Of a stretch of 51,030 nt of DNA, positions 17,175 through 25,489 are shown piece after piece. The stretch spans positions 1 through 51,030 of the forward strand of contig CAIWVW010000043.1 of assembly GCA_903916255.1 (NCBI GenBank), in the 5' to 3' direction. The position numbers and the translations under genes were made by a program. The notes beneath the pieces are model-generated. The model ran no database searches. It saw only the letters and a program-made list of their open reading frames with translations, and was not told the origin of the DNA. Positions within the stretch are counted from its first letter, which is position 1, and every line of letters begins with the position of its first letter. This stretch comes from an uncultured Bacteroidota bacterium (GTDB lineage: Bacteria; Bacteroidota; Bacteroidia; JABEUT01).

Positions 17175-18044
17175 TTAGTAGAACCTCTTTTTGCTTTTGC
17201 CGGCTCTTGATTTACCCGGAAAATGTTTCCTTAAATGCGAGTGCAAGGTAACATACTGTAATTTGGGTAAATAATTTTTTTGAAGCCAACGGTGCAAGTC
17301 AGACAGTTTTTCGTTCGGTTTCACCTGAAGGCGCTTTTTGATTGCATTGTGCGTTTCTTCATTGATGATGGTCCGGAACGGGCCTGCCTGGCTCTGGCGT
17401 ACTCTTGCCAACCCGCCTTTCTTGTAAAGCTCGAGGCAATTCATGATGCGCATGAATGAACTTCCGGTTTCGCGAGTAATGTCGCCAATACCGTTGATTT
17501 TCCTTTCTTTCACCATGATTAAAATCTGAATCCTTGGCTTAATACGCGGCAAAGCAAGCTTGTAGGCTTCTTTCAGTTCGGCTAATGATTCCTTGATTAC
17601 CGGAAGCTGATTCAACCTCAGTTCGCGGATTTCTTCGCCGAAATCTTTACGGGCATACTTATACAATGTAGGTAAGCTAACCTTTAAACCATGCTTTTTT
17701 TGCAACCATTTGTGCAATTCCTTGTAGCTGGTAGGTTCGCCGCTTTTAAGCCTTGTAGCTAAGTCCTTGCGAACTTGCTCGGGCCATAAAAACCTGCGGT
17801 GGCCTTTGTCCTGCAATTGCATAAGCGCTTTCAATCCGCCTTTTTCATACAACTCGCTCCATTTAAGGATTGAACTGTAGCTGGCGCCGGAAGCTTTGGC
17901 AATATTAATTCTCGTGGCCCTGCGCTCCTTTTTAAGCGCGAGTAACATTCTTATCCTGGGCTTCAGATAAGGCTTCACGTCCTTAAGTAAAGACTTAAGT
18001 TGAGGAAGCTGTTCCGATACTTTCGTTTCTAATAGTTTAGTCAT
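17175..18044 (-). CDS. Tandem transposase-like HTH protein lacking a catalytic domain
   Basis: A 289-residue basic protein made of two copies of the same ~140-residue unit (about 13-140 and 147-280). Each copy has a KPRI-hydrophobic helix, an HTH ending in ILKWSELYEKGGLKAL or IMNCLELYKKGGLARV, and a second helical unit ending LHKWLQKK...TLYKYARKDF or LHRWLQKN...TLHSHLRKHF. These resemble the bipartite DNA-binding region of IS630-type transposases. The DDE catalytic domain that normally follows is absent; the protein ends in a Lys/Arg tail. No terminal inverted repeats or IS remnants flank it. It is probably a DNA-binding protein of domesticated origin; its target is unknown. Confidence 0.75.
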   Translation of the reverse strand: MTKLLETKVSEQLPQLKSLLKDVKPYLKPRIRMLLALKKERRATRINIAKASGASYSSILKWSELYEKGGLKALMQLQDKGHRRFLWPEQVRKDLATRLKSGEPTSYKELHKWLQKKHGLKVSLPTLYKYARKDFGEEIRELRLNQLPVIKESLAELKEAYKLALPRIKPRIQILIMVKERKINGIGDITRETGSSFMRIMNCLELYKKGGLARVRQSQAGPFRTIINEETHNAIKKRLQVKPNEKLSDLHRWLQKNYLPKLQYVTLHSHLRKHFPGKSRAGKSKKRFY

Positions 18045-18124
18045 GTCGCAATATTAGTACATATTTATGTAATATTGGCGGATTCAAATTAAAATTTTAA
18101 CACCCATTAACAAAAGAAAATATT

Positions 18125-18132
18125 TACGTTTG
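18125..18132 (+). promoter_or_regulatory. -7 box upstream of the barrel-like protein gene
   Basis: TACGTTTG matches TAnnTTTG. It overlaps an in-frame TTG at 18130, which argues that the real start is the downstream ATG at 18211. Confidence 0.55.
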
Positions 18133-18210
18133 TCATTTATTGCTCATATCCAACTCCAAACACATTATTTCAGAAACAAATTATTTTTTTATTCCCGGCC
18201 ACTTTATAAA

Positions 18211-19050
18211 ATGAACCACTCAATCCCCTACCTTATTGCTGTTTTAAGCTTTTTTGCCGCTGAAAAGGCTTTTTCGCAAGATGTAAATAAGTTTTCTTCC
18301 GATGAAAATAAATTTTCGGCTGGCTTTCAACTTTCAGGCGCATTTCCGGTGGGAAGTTTTACCAATGCCGATATAAGTTTTCCATGCAACTCTTCTGTCA
18401 GCACCGGTTCTGCATTCGAGCTATCTTTGGGATATAAAATTAATTTGCATATTGGCGGAACACTGTTGCTATCGGAGGCGCTTTATGAGCTTGACCCCAG
18501 CAGCCGTGGGGTAGCCCAACTAATAAGCCTGCATCCTTCTTTATATCAAAATGCGGCTGTTTTTAAAAGCGGGCAACTGTCGGCCCAATCAGTTATGGTT
18601 GGCGCATTTTATGATTTACCTGTCGGCAAAAACAATAAAATGTTTTTAAAATCACACATGCTGCTGGGTATTATGGATTGCACCATTCCCGAGATTGAGG
18701 TGGTGGGCCAGCATAACCCAACTGCTGCCGATAAAAACGGAAACAGCATTGATACAGTAGAAACATGGGATGCACCCAGAATTTATTCCTATTTTCTTTC
18801 ATATCGCATAGGAACAGGCCTATATTACTCCCTTAATAAAAGGCTCTCCGTTTTTGTAACTATCGATTATCAGGGCAGCAATCTGGCATTTACCAGCGTG
18901 CCTATAACATACAACCTTGCAATTAACAGCAATAACAACGCCGCCGGAACCAGCACTAATCTTTCAAACGGGGTATATACCACAGAGGTGAACCCCACTA
19001 TATTTTATCAATCTGTTTTGGTTGGATTGGGTTGTGAGGTGAGTTTTTAA
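18211..19050 (+). CDS. Outer-membrane beta-barrel-like hypothetical protein
   Basis: A 279-residue protein from the ATG at 18211. That start gives a signal peptide (MNHSIPYLIAVLSFFAAEKAFSQ), and the upstream TTG at 18130 lies inside the promoter. The mature chain has many alternating strands (KFSAGFQLSGAFPVG, FELSLGYKINLHIGG, YRIGTGLYYSLNKRLSVFVTIDY) and ends in VGLGCEVSF. A terminal aromatic after an amphipathic strand is the usual outer-membrane barrel signature. No specific function can be assigned. It converges with the DNRLRE T9SS gene with only 3 nt between stop codons. Confidence 0.7.
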   Translation: MNHSIPYLIAVLSFFAAEKAFSQDVNKFSSDENKFSAGFQLSGAFPVGSFTNADISFPCNSSVSTGSAFELSLGYKINLHIGGTLLLSEALYELDPSSRGVAQLISLHPSLYQNAAVFKSGQLSAQSVMVGAFYDLPVGKNNKMFLKSHMLLGIMDCTIPEIEVVGQHNPTAADKNGNSIDTVETWDAPRIYSYFLSYRIGTGLYYSLNKRLSVFVTIDYQGSNLAFTSVPITYNLAINSNNNAAGTSTNLSNGVYTTEVNPTIFYQSVLVGLGCEVSF

Positions 19051-19053
19051 GCC

Positions 19054-20544
19054 TTATTGAAGCACAATTTTACCGCTTTGCAATATTGTATTATTGCCTA
19101 CAATTTTATACAAATACATTCCTCTTGCTAAATCGGAAGTATTTATGGTTACCTGATACGGATATAGCTGGAAATTTCGTACTTCTTGCCCTAAAACATT
19201 GTACATTTCAACATGATATTTTTTTACAATATCACTCGAGCTGGTTTTAAATACTATGGCATCTTTTGCAGGGTTTGGGTAAACCTGCACACTAATGTTC
19301 GGATTAGAAACTATGCCAATCGAAGTTGGTGTAGTGTAACATATATCCAGTTTTGGGCGAAGTGTAGAATCAGCATTTGCTGAAGAACCAAATACCAAGC
19401 TTTGATAAGGAGTTGTTTCATTTTGCTGCAATAATTCAAAACCATAATTATTTCCACTTGTCATTATATCAGTAATAAGCTGAGTGACATTTAAAACATA
19501 TTTCTCTGAGCTATTACTACTTTGCGCTAAAGTTACTTCATTAGTAGTGGTAGTGGTTGGCAATGTATTCCAAGTAACCGTATTATAGGTCCAAGGGGAT
19601 GTTATTCTTTGTAACCAGCCTGCATTATTTGTACCATAGGTGGGTTGACCAGTAATCCCTATGGTTGCATTATCGTCAGGGTAAAGAGAGAGAGAGGCAT
19701 TTATAATAGTTGCATTACTCGGAATCGAAGAAATATCAAATTTAATTAACCCTCTATCAACGCAGGGGGAACCGCAAGTCCATGTTGCACTATAAAATAT
19801 ATCATATGCACCTCCGGCATTATTCGGGTTTTGAGTACCTAATACCGTGCCATTAGTGTCATATGGCCTTAAACTTACACAGTTTGAATCCCCCGGTGTA
19901 ACATCAATTACATAGCAAACCTGAATTTGCGGATGGGTATTTGTGTCTGAATTATAACTTGAACCAAAAATAAGACTTTGATATGGAGTAGTTTCATTTT
20001 GCTGTAATAATTCAAAACCGTAGTTATTGCCACTGCTGATAATATCTTTTACAAGTTGGGTAACATTTACACTATAGTTTTCTGAGGAGTTAGAACTTTG
20101 TGGCAAGGCAACCTCATTAGTAGTGGTTGTTGTAGGTTGGGTTGCCCATGTTACCGTAGAAGAGTTCCATGCAGAAGTAACTCTTTGAAACCATCCTGCA
20201 TTATTTGTGCCATAGGTTGGCTGCCCGGTAATTCCTTCGGTAGCATTATTGTCAACATATAAAGATACAGTAGCGTTCAAAATAGTCGCCGAAGCCGGTA
20301 TTGAGGACAGGTCGAATTGAATAAGGCTTCTATCAATGCAATTACCTCCACATGTCCATGTAGCACTAAAAAAGTCTATTGCAGAACCAAAATTTGCAGT
20401 TGTATTTTGGGTGCTGATTTCAGCATTTACACCTTGTGCCCCGGAAGGACGTAAAGTAAAACAAACTGTGTCTTTAATTGCCTTGGCTTCACCGCAAAAT
20501 AATGATGTCGCAACGCAAATTGTAGAAAGTAATTTGTATTTCAT
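19054..20544 (-). CDS. T9SS cargo with two DNRLRE-type domains
   Basis: A 496-residue secreted protein: a signal peptide ending near GEAKA (residue 22), two ~190-residue copies of a DNRLRE-like beta-sandwich (about 25-215 and 220-405), and a type A sorting domain (VYPNPAKDAIVF to SGKIVLQ). Each copy has an RSLIQFDLSSIP / RGLIKFDISSIP strand and the shared words TGQPTYGTNNAGW and GFELLQQNETTPYQSL. The copies are so alike that the duplication looks recent or gene-converted. DNRLRE modules are usually carbohydrate-binding or structural parts of extracellular proteins; no enzyme domain is attached here. It has its own promoter. Confidence 0.88.
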   Translation of the reverse strand: MKYKLLSTICVATSLFCGEAKAIKDTVCFTLRPSGAQGVNAEISTQNTTANFGSAIDFFSATWTCGGNCIDRSLIQFDLSSIPASATILNATVSLYVDNNATEGITGQPTYGTNNAGWFQRVTSAWNSSTVTWATQPTTTTTNEVALPQSSNSSENYSVNVTQLVKDIISSGNNYGFELLQQNETTPYQSLIFGSSYNSDTNTHPQIQVCYVIDVTPGDSNCVSLRPYDTNGTVLGTQNPNNAGGAYDIFYSATWTCGSPCVDRGLIKFDISSIPSNATIINASLSLYPDDNATIGITGQPTYGTNNAGWLQRITSPWTYNTVTWNTLPTTTTTNEVTLAQSSNSSEKYVLNVTQLITDIMTSGNNYGFELLQQNETTPYQSLVFGSSANADSTLRPKLDICYTTPTSIGIVSNPNISVQVYPNPAKDAIVFKTSSSDIVKKYHVEMYNVLGQEVRNFQLYPYQVTINTSDLARGMYLYKIVGNNTILQSGKIVLQ

Positions 20545-20570
20545 AGTAGTATTGTTTTATTTATTACAGA

Positions 20571-20578
20571 CAAAAGTA
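20571..20578 (-). promoter_or_regulatory. Promoter of the DNRLRE T9SS gene
   Basis: TACTTTTG on the minus strand, 26 nt before the ATG. TTTG at 20597-20600 or 20601-20604 (18- or 22-nt spacing) can serve as the -33 element. Confidence 0.65.
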
Positions 20579-20660
20579 ATAATATATTTCACACAACAAA
20601 CAAATAACTGCCTGAATGGTAGGCCTTACTCTTTAGTCAGCATGTTATTGTGTATGCCCC

Positions 20661-21980
20661 CTACTTCACTGAAACCATTTTAATCCTTTTGGCAAAAGGC
20701 CCAGCCAACATAGAGCAGATATAGGAAAAGTCACGCGGCTGAGGAATTGTAAATTCTATTATATAAGTGCCGGGCGCTTTCACTTCATTAACAATGGTAC
20801 TTATTCTTCGTCCTCCATCATCAAACACTTCTATATGTACCATTTGCGCTTCCGGAATTGTATAGGTTATAGTTGTTGAACCCGTAAATGGGTTGGGCAT
20901 ATTTTGTGACATGGAGTAGCCACTTAGCGCTTTCACTTCGGCAACTCCTACCGTTGGAGATTTATAATACCTGTAAACCCTTTGGCCTACCCCATAAGCA
21001 AGTGTATCACTCAAAAATCGTACCCTGTTCAAATTCACCAACAAATTAGCCGGAGTTACCGTATCCCAGATGCGGCCGCTGTCTCTGGTATGTAACGCAT
21101 ATGTGTTGCCACCAACCCATCCTTCCGAATCACTCACAAAGCCAATTCCCTGGCTCCAACCATAGGGAGCGGATGAAATAACGTGTTCTGCCCAGGTATT
21201 CCCTCTGTCTACCGATTCAAAAAAACGAAGCGTATTATTGCTATATAGTTCTTCTACCGAAACATAAAACACATTTCTGGAAGGGTGGGTTATTTTCCAG
21301 CAATGATTGCCAATTAAGGAGCCGATAATCTTTTTTGTCCATGTAGTTCCCCCATCGGCAGTAAATAATATTACGGAGTAAGAACTTCCTTCAATGGAAT
21401 CTGTGCCGCCTACCACAAAACCTGAGTCAGGCGTCATAAAATACGTATCTATCAGCATGCCTGCCACCGAATCCATGTGTTTTGAATAGAATGTTTTCCC
21501 CTGATTGGTGCTTTTCATAAAATAAGGAGGCCCGTCAAACCTTCCGGTTGCCACTATGGTGGAATCATTTACTACTGACATACCGCAGGTGCCTTTTGGT
21601 TTTGGCCCGATAATTACGGGCAGTAAAAGGGTCCTTGCACCATCAATGGTATAATAAATAGGGTTAGTATCGGGTGTGGGAGCCCAATTGCCGGGGCCTA
21701 AATTACCCACACAACCATGAATTGAGTCGAAAAAACCAACACAGCGAAAAGAAGAAGTTTGATTAATTAATTCGGTCCATGAATTACCACCGTCTTTCGT
21801 ATTCCAAACTTGCCCACTTACATTTACAACCCAACCGGTATCTCGATTGATAAAATACACATCATCGTGCCGGAAGGTTTGGGCGGGGGAGTTTGGCAAA
21901 AGAAACCATTGCTGCGAAAAGACAAATGAAGAATGAAAAATGAGGAATGAAAAATAGAATATGAATTTTAGCTTTTTCAT
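20661..21980 (-). CDS. T9SS cargo with Ycf48/BNR-like beta-propeller
   Basis: A 439-residue secreted protein. The signal peptide ends at FVFSQ (about residue 23). The body contains propeller repeats with Asp-box-like turns: TKDGGNSWTEL, TADGGTTWTKK, SVDRGNTWAEH and TRDSGRIWDTV. These resemble the BNR repeats of Ycf48-like and sialidase-type proteins. The C-terminus is a type A sorting domain (MSQNMPNPFTGSTTITYTIP to AKRIKMVSVK). The sialidase catalytic Arg/Tyr/Glu set was not recognised, so it is more likely a binding protein. The signal peptide is encoded by a near-tandem repeat of GAATGAAAAAT (plus-strand 21931-21955). Confidence 0.85.
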   Translation of the reverse strand: MKKLKFIFYFSFLIFHSSFVFSQQWFLLPNSPAQTFRHDDVYFINRDTGWVVNVSGQVWNTKDGGNSWTELINQTSSFRCVGFFDSIHGCVGNLGPGNWAPTPDTNPIYYTIDGARTLLLPVIIGPKPKGTCGMSVVNDSTIVATGRFDGPPYFMKSTNQGKTFYSKHMDSVAGMLIDTYFMTPDSGFVVGGTDSIEGSSYSVILFTADGGTTWTKKIIGSLIGNHCWKITHPSRNVFYVSVEELYSNNTLRFFESVDRGNTWAEHVISSAPYGWSQGIGFVSDSEGWVGGNTYALHTRDSGRIWDTVTPANLLVNLNRVRFLSDTLAYGVGQRVYRYYKSPTVGVAEVKALSGYSMSQNMPNPFTGSTTITYTIPEAQMVHIEVFDDGGRRISTIVNEVKAPGTYIIEFTIPQPRDFSYICSMLAGPFAKRIKMVSVK

Positions 21981-22007
21981 GAATCGTGTTTCGTACTATT
22001 AATGAAT

Positions 22008-22015
22008 CAAATATA
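22008..22015 (-). promoter_or_regulatory. -7 box of the Ycf48-like T9SS gene
   Basis: TATATTTG on the minus strand, 27 nt before the ATG at 21980. Confidence 0.6.
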
Positions 22016-22024
22016 AACGAAAAA

Positions 22025-22043
22025 GGGCTGCAAAATGCAACCC
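22025..22043 (-). terminator. Intrinsic terminator of the C1 peptidase gene
   Basis: On the minus strand GGGTTGCA-TTT-TGCAGCCC (8 bp with one G-T pair) is followed directly by a T5 run. It lies 31 nt past the peptidase stop codon. Confidence 0.85.
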
Positions 22044-22074
22044 CGTTATTCTTTTATCAATTTCAACTTATTAT

Positions 22075-23286
22075 TTACAGGCCCATTTTCTTTCTAATAT
22101 TAGCAGGGATTGCATTTTTATTTACCATAATCGAAGTGGTTTTGTAGAGGAAATAGGGCGCGGAAACATAAAAATAGCCGCTACAGTACCCAATTTTCCC
22201 CCAACTGTTTTTTACAATGTAAAACTCATCGCCGTTTTGGTCCTTTGCCATGCCCGTAATCTGCATACCGTGGTCGTCGGTAGTGCTTAAATTATCAAAC
22301 GCTTGCTGGCGAATTTCCTGGGTAATTTCTTTTTGTGCCACCGGATTCAGGAATAAAGAATCTTTTACGCCGGAAGCTGTATTATTGCCAATATCGACTT
22401 GCGGAACAATAGCAAGGCTGTATTTTTTCGCGCCGAAACCTGCTTCGCTTACATCAGCGCCCCACTCCACCGTATAGCCGTTTTGAATGGCATTATCGGT
22501 AATTTGGTGAAACTCATCCAGCGGAACATTGTAAACTTGTCCGCCAGCCCAATTATCAGGCACTTCCAACGCAAATTTGGTATAGAATGGATGGTGTGTA
22601 AATGAAGTAATCTCTACATAATCATCGGGATTAATACCCAACGATTTAGCATAGGATTGCGGGGTGTAGGTTTTGCCTTCATACGTAAATTCAGCAGGAA
22701 CAGCACCCATATACCCATCCAACGCTCCCTGAAAAGCTTTAAACCAATTCGGGTTCAGCTTTCCGTCATGCAGTTTATTAATTTCATCGAGCATGGCTTT
22801 TAATACATTGTCCATTTCACCCATTACTGGAAGGGAATCGCCATCAGGCAAACCCCTATACACACTTGCCGGAACAATGCCAAAATCGCGAACGGCGTTT
22901 ATAACATCATGCGGTTCTCCGCCTTCGCCAAATTGGGCATGGCCCTGGTAACGCACATAGTTAATTGCCTTTTCGAGGTACATATTATGCACAACGTACA
23001 TTTCGGAAAGGGGGATATTCCCTTTTCCCATACGCATTAATTCCGATTCTAAAAAAGATTGCGTAGAAAAGCACCAGCAAGTACCGGACCTGTTTTGGTT
23101 CTTAACGCTTGATGCGCCATTGTCTTTAATAATTGTAAACTGGTATTTGCTGTTTTTAGCGTTCGTAAGGGGAATGTCGGGCGTGTTATCCTGTTTCATG
23201 GTTTGCTTGGGCATCTCTTGCGCGGTAAGAGCAAGTGCACCAAAAAATCCAAATGCAAAAAGCAGTGAATGTTTTTTTGAAATCAT
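22075..23286 (-). CDS. C1-family (bleomycin hydrolase/PepC-like) cysteine peptidase
   Basis: A 403-residue protein with a papain-type active site. The oxyanion Gln (about 64) and catalytic Cys (about 70) are in KNQNRSGTCWCFST. The catalytic His is in DDHGMQITG and the Asn in VKNSWG near the C-terminus. The overall layout is that of aminopeptidase C/bleomycin hydrolase. Unlike the cytoplasmic enzymes, it starts with a signal peptide (LLFAFGFFGALALTAQ), so it is exported to the periplasm or beyond. It lies 19 nt after dxs on the same strand and is probably co-transcribed; no functional link is known. Confidence 0.92.
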   Translation of the reverse strand: MISKKHSLLFAFGFFGALALTAQEMPKQTMKQDNTPDIPLTNAKNSKYQFTIIKDNGASSVKNQNRSGTCWCFSTQSFLESELMRMGKGNIPLSEMYVVHNMYLEKAINYVRYQGHAQFGEGGEPHDVINAVRDFGIVPASVYRGLPDGDSLPVMGEMDNVLKAMLDEINKLHDGKLNPNWFKAFQGALDGYMGAVPAEFTYEGKTYTPQSYAKSLGINPDDYVEITSFTHHPFYTKFALEVPDNWAGGQVYNVPLDEFHQITDNAIQNGYTVEWGADVSEAGFGAKKYSLAIVPQVDIGNNTASGVKDSLFLNPVAQKEITQEIRQQAFDNLSTTDDHGMQITGMAKDQNGDEFYIVKNSWGKIGYCSGYFYVSAPYFLYKTTSIMVNKNAIPANIRKKMGL

Positions 23287-23305
23287 ATCTTCCTTTTTTA
23301 TTGTT

Positions 23306-25246
23306 TTAAAATGTAAGAAAAACGGATTTATTCCCTTTTTTCTTTTTTGTAATCATTCCCTTTGCGGTATTAACAATATCCTCGGTACTATAACCGCATT
23401 CCTTATAAAGTTCCTGTTGGGTTCCGTGTTCAATTACTTTATCAGGTATACCGAGGCGTATAATAGTGGAACTATAATTTTTATCTGCCATAAATTCCAG
23501 CACTGCGCTACCCATTCCGCCCATTAGGCAGCCATCTTCCACGGTTATTATCTTATCGAATTTCTTAAATACTTCGTGCAGCATTTCCTCATCAATCGGC
23601 TTCACAAAACGCATATCATAATGCGCCGCATTAATGCCTTCGTTCTCCAATATTTTACACGCATCCAACGCAAAATTGCCGGGATGACCAATAGAGAGAA
23701 TTGCCACATCGGTACCATCTTTTATTTTGCGGCCTTTTCCTATTTCAATCTCTGCAAACGGTTGTTTCCAATCTATAATTGCGCCATTACCGCGTGGGTA
23801 ACGTATAGAGAAAGGGTTTGTGATTTTATCTAATTGGGCGGTATACATCAGGTTGCGCAACTCTATTTCGTTCATCGGGGCAGAAACAATCATATTCGGT
23901 ACACAACGGAAAAACGCCAAGTCGAAATTACCATGGTGGGTAGGACCGTCAGAACCGGCTACTCCTCCCCTATCCAAACAAAAAACCACTTTCAAATTTT
24001 GAATTGCCACATCATGTATCACCTGGTCATAGGCACGCTGCATAAAGGTGGAATATATATTGCAGAATGGAACCAATCCCCTTGTAGCTAATCCGGCAGA
24101 GAAAGTAACGGCATGTTGTTCGGCAATACCTACATCAAAAGCCCTTTCCGGCATAGCTTTCATCATTATATTCAACGATGAGCCTGTAGGCATAGCGGGG
24201 GTAATTCCCATTATCTTATCATTCTTTTCGGCTAACTCAACCAATGTATGCCCGAACACATCCTGGTATTTGGGTGGCTGTGGCTTGGTGTTAGAAGACT
24301 TAATAAGTTCCCCTGTATCTTTATTAAATGTTCCCGGAGCGTGCCAAAATGTCTGGTCGCCTTCTTCCGAGAATTTATAGCCCTTACCTTTTACGGTGAG
24401 ACAATGCAATATTTTAGGTCCGGGTATTTTTTTCAGGTCGTTCAAAACCTTTGCCAGATGCACCACGTCGTGCCCGTCAACCGGGCCGAAATAGCGGAAA
24501 TGCAGGGATTCAAAAAGATTGCTTTGATTGAGTAAAGATGTTTTTACGGCATTCTCAATTTTAGCAGCAATGTCTTGTGCGTTTGGCCCAAACTTGCTGA
24601 CCTTTCCTAATAATTTCCATACTTCATCCTTCACTTTATTATAAGTTGGTGAAGTTGTCATATTGGTTAAGTATTCCCGCAATGCGCCCACATTCGGGTC
24701 AATGGACATGCAATTATCATTCAGCACCACCAGTAAATCCGATTTGCTGGTTCCGGCATTGTTCAAGCCTTCAAAAGCCAATCCGGCAGTCATGGCTCCA
24801 TCGCCAATAACTGCTATATGTTTACGGTCAAATTCCTTTTTGTATTTCGATGCCACAGCCATACCCAAGCCAGCTGAAATGGATGTGGATGTATGCCCTA
24901 CTCCAAAAGCATCATATTCGCTTTCGCTGCGGTTGGGGAACCCGCTGATGCCTTTATACAGGCGGTTGGTATGAAATGCTTTTCTCCTTCCGGTAAGTAT
25001 TTTGTGTCCGTAGGCCTGATGCCCTGTATCCCACACCAATTGGTCATAAGGAGTATTGAAAATATAATGCAATGCAACCGTCAGTTCCACCACCCCAAGG
25101 CTGCCGCCAAAATGCCCGCCTTTTTCAGAAACGAGGTCAATTATAAACTGGCGCAATTCAGCGCAAACAGTTGGCAAATCCTCGTACTTCAGCTTGCGCA
25201 GGTCGGCAGGATATTCTATATTATCAAGAAATTTATTCTCTCCCAT
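23306..25246 (-). CDS. dxs: 1-deoxy-D-xylulose-5-phosphate synthase
   Basis: A 646-residue enzyme, full length. It condenses pyruvate and glyceraldehyde 3-phosphate to 1-deoxy-D-xylulose 5-phosphate, the first step of the MEP isoprenoid pathway, using thiamine diphosphate. The TPP-binding motif starts at GDGAMTAGLAFEGLNN and ends near LVVLNDN. The transketolase-like central domain shows FDVGIAEQHAVTFSAGLA and DRGGVAGSDGPTHHG, whose His and Glu are catalytic. The C-terminal domain is complete. It is the first gene of a likely two-gene unit with the C1 peptidase. Confidence 0.97.
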   Translation of the reverse strand: MGENKFLDNIEYPADLRKLKYEDLPTVCAELRQFIIDLVSEKGGHFGGSLGVVELTVALHYIFNTPYDQLVWDTGHQAYGHKILTGRRKAFHTNRLYKGISGFPNRSESEYDAFGVGHTSTSISAGLGMAVASKYKKEFDRKHIAVIGDGAMTAGLAFEGLNNAGTSKSDLLVVLNDNCMSIDPNVGALREYLTNMTTSPTYNKVKDEVWKLLGKVSKFGPNAQDIAAKIENAVKTSLLNQSNLFESLHFRYFGPVDGHDVVHLAKVLNDLKKIPGPKILHCLTVKGKGYKFSEEGDQTFWHAPGTFNKDTGELIKSSNTKPQPPKYQDVFGHTLVELAEKNDKIMGITPAMPTGSSLNIMMKAMPERAFDVGIAEQHAVTFSAGLATRGLVPFCNIYSTFMQRAYDQVIHDVAIQNLKVVFCLDRGGVAGSDGPTHHGNFDLAFFRCVPNMIVSAPMNEIELRNLMYTAQLDKITNPFSIRYPRGNGAIIDWKQPFAEIEIGKGRKIKDGTDVAILSIGHPGNFALDACKILENEGINAAHYDMRFVKPIDEEMLHEVFKKFDKIITVEDGCLMGGMGSAVLEFMADKNYSSTIIRLGIPDKVIEHGTQQELYKECGYSTEDIVNTAKGMITKKKKGNKSVFLTF

Positions 25247-25278
25247 TTAAGGCTTATTCCGGTGTAATGTAATACGCG

Positions 25279-25286
25279 CAAATATA
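25279..25286 (-). promoter_or_regulatory. -7 box of dxs
   Basis: TATATTTG on the minus strand, 32 nt before the dxs ATG. Confidence 0.6.
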
Positions 25287-25489
25287 GAATAAATTGCAGC
25301 ATTTCGGGGCATTCTATATTAAGGCATCTTAAATTTACCCGAAGAATAGCCTCTTTAAAGGGGAAACGAGGGGATGTTAAAGTGTGTTAAGGGAACAAAG
25401 TCGTAAGTTGTAAGTTATAAGTCGTAAGTGCTATAGGGATAATTCCTTCGTCAGCATTACAAAGACACTTTCTTCCTCAACTTTCAGAA

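Noticed and set aside
17175-18044. Intact insertion sequence around the HTH protein
   Set aside because: No DDE domain, terminal inverted repeats or target duplication was found; the nearby 17116-17142 hairpin behaves as a terminator.
25398-25430. Repeated GTCGTAAGT/TTATAAG words that could suggest a CRISPR or direct-repeat array
   Set aside because: Units are under 12 nt, without constant spacing or spacers.
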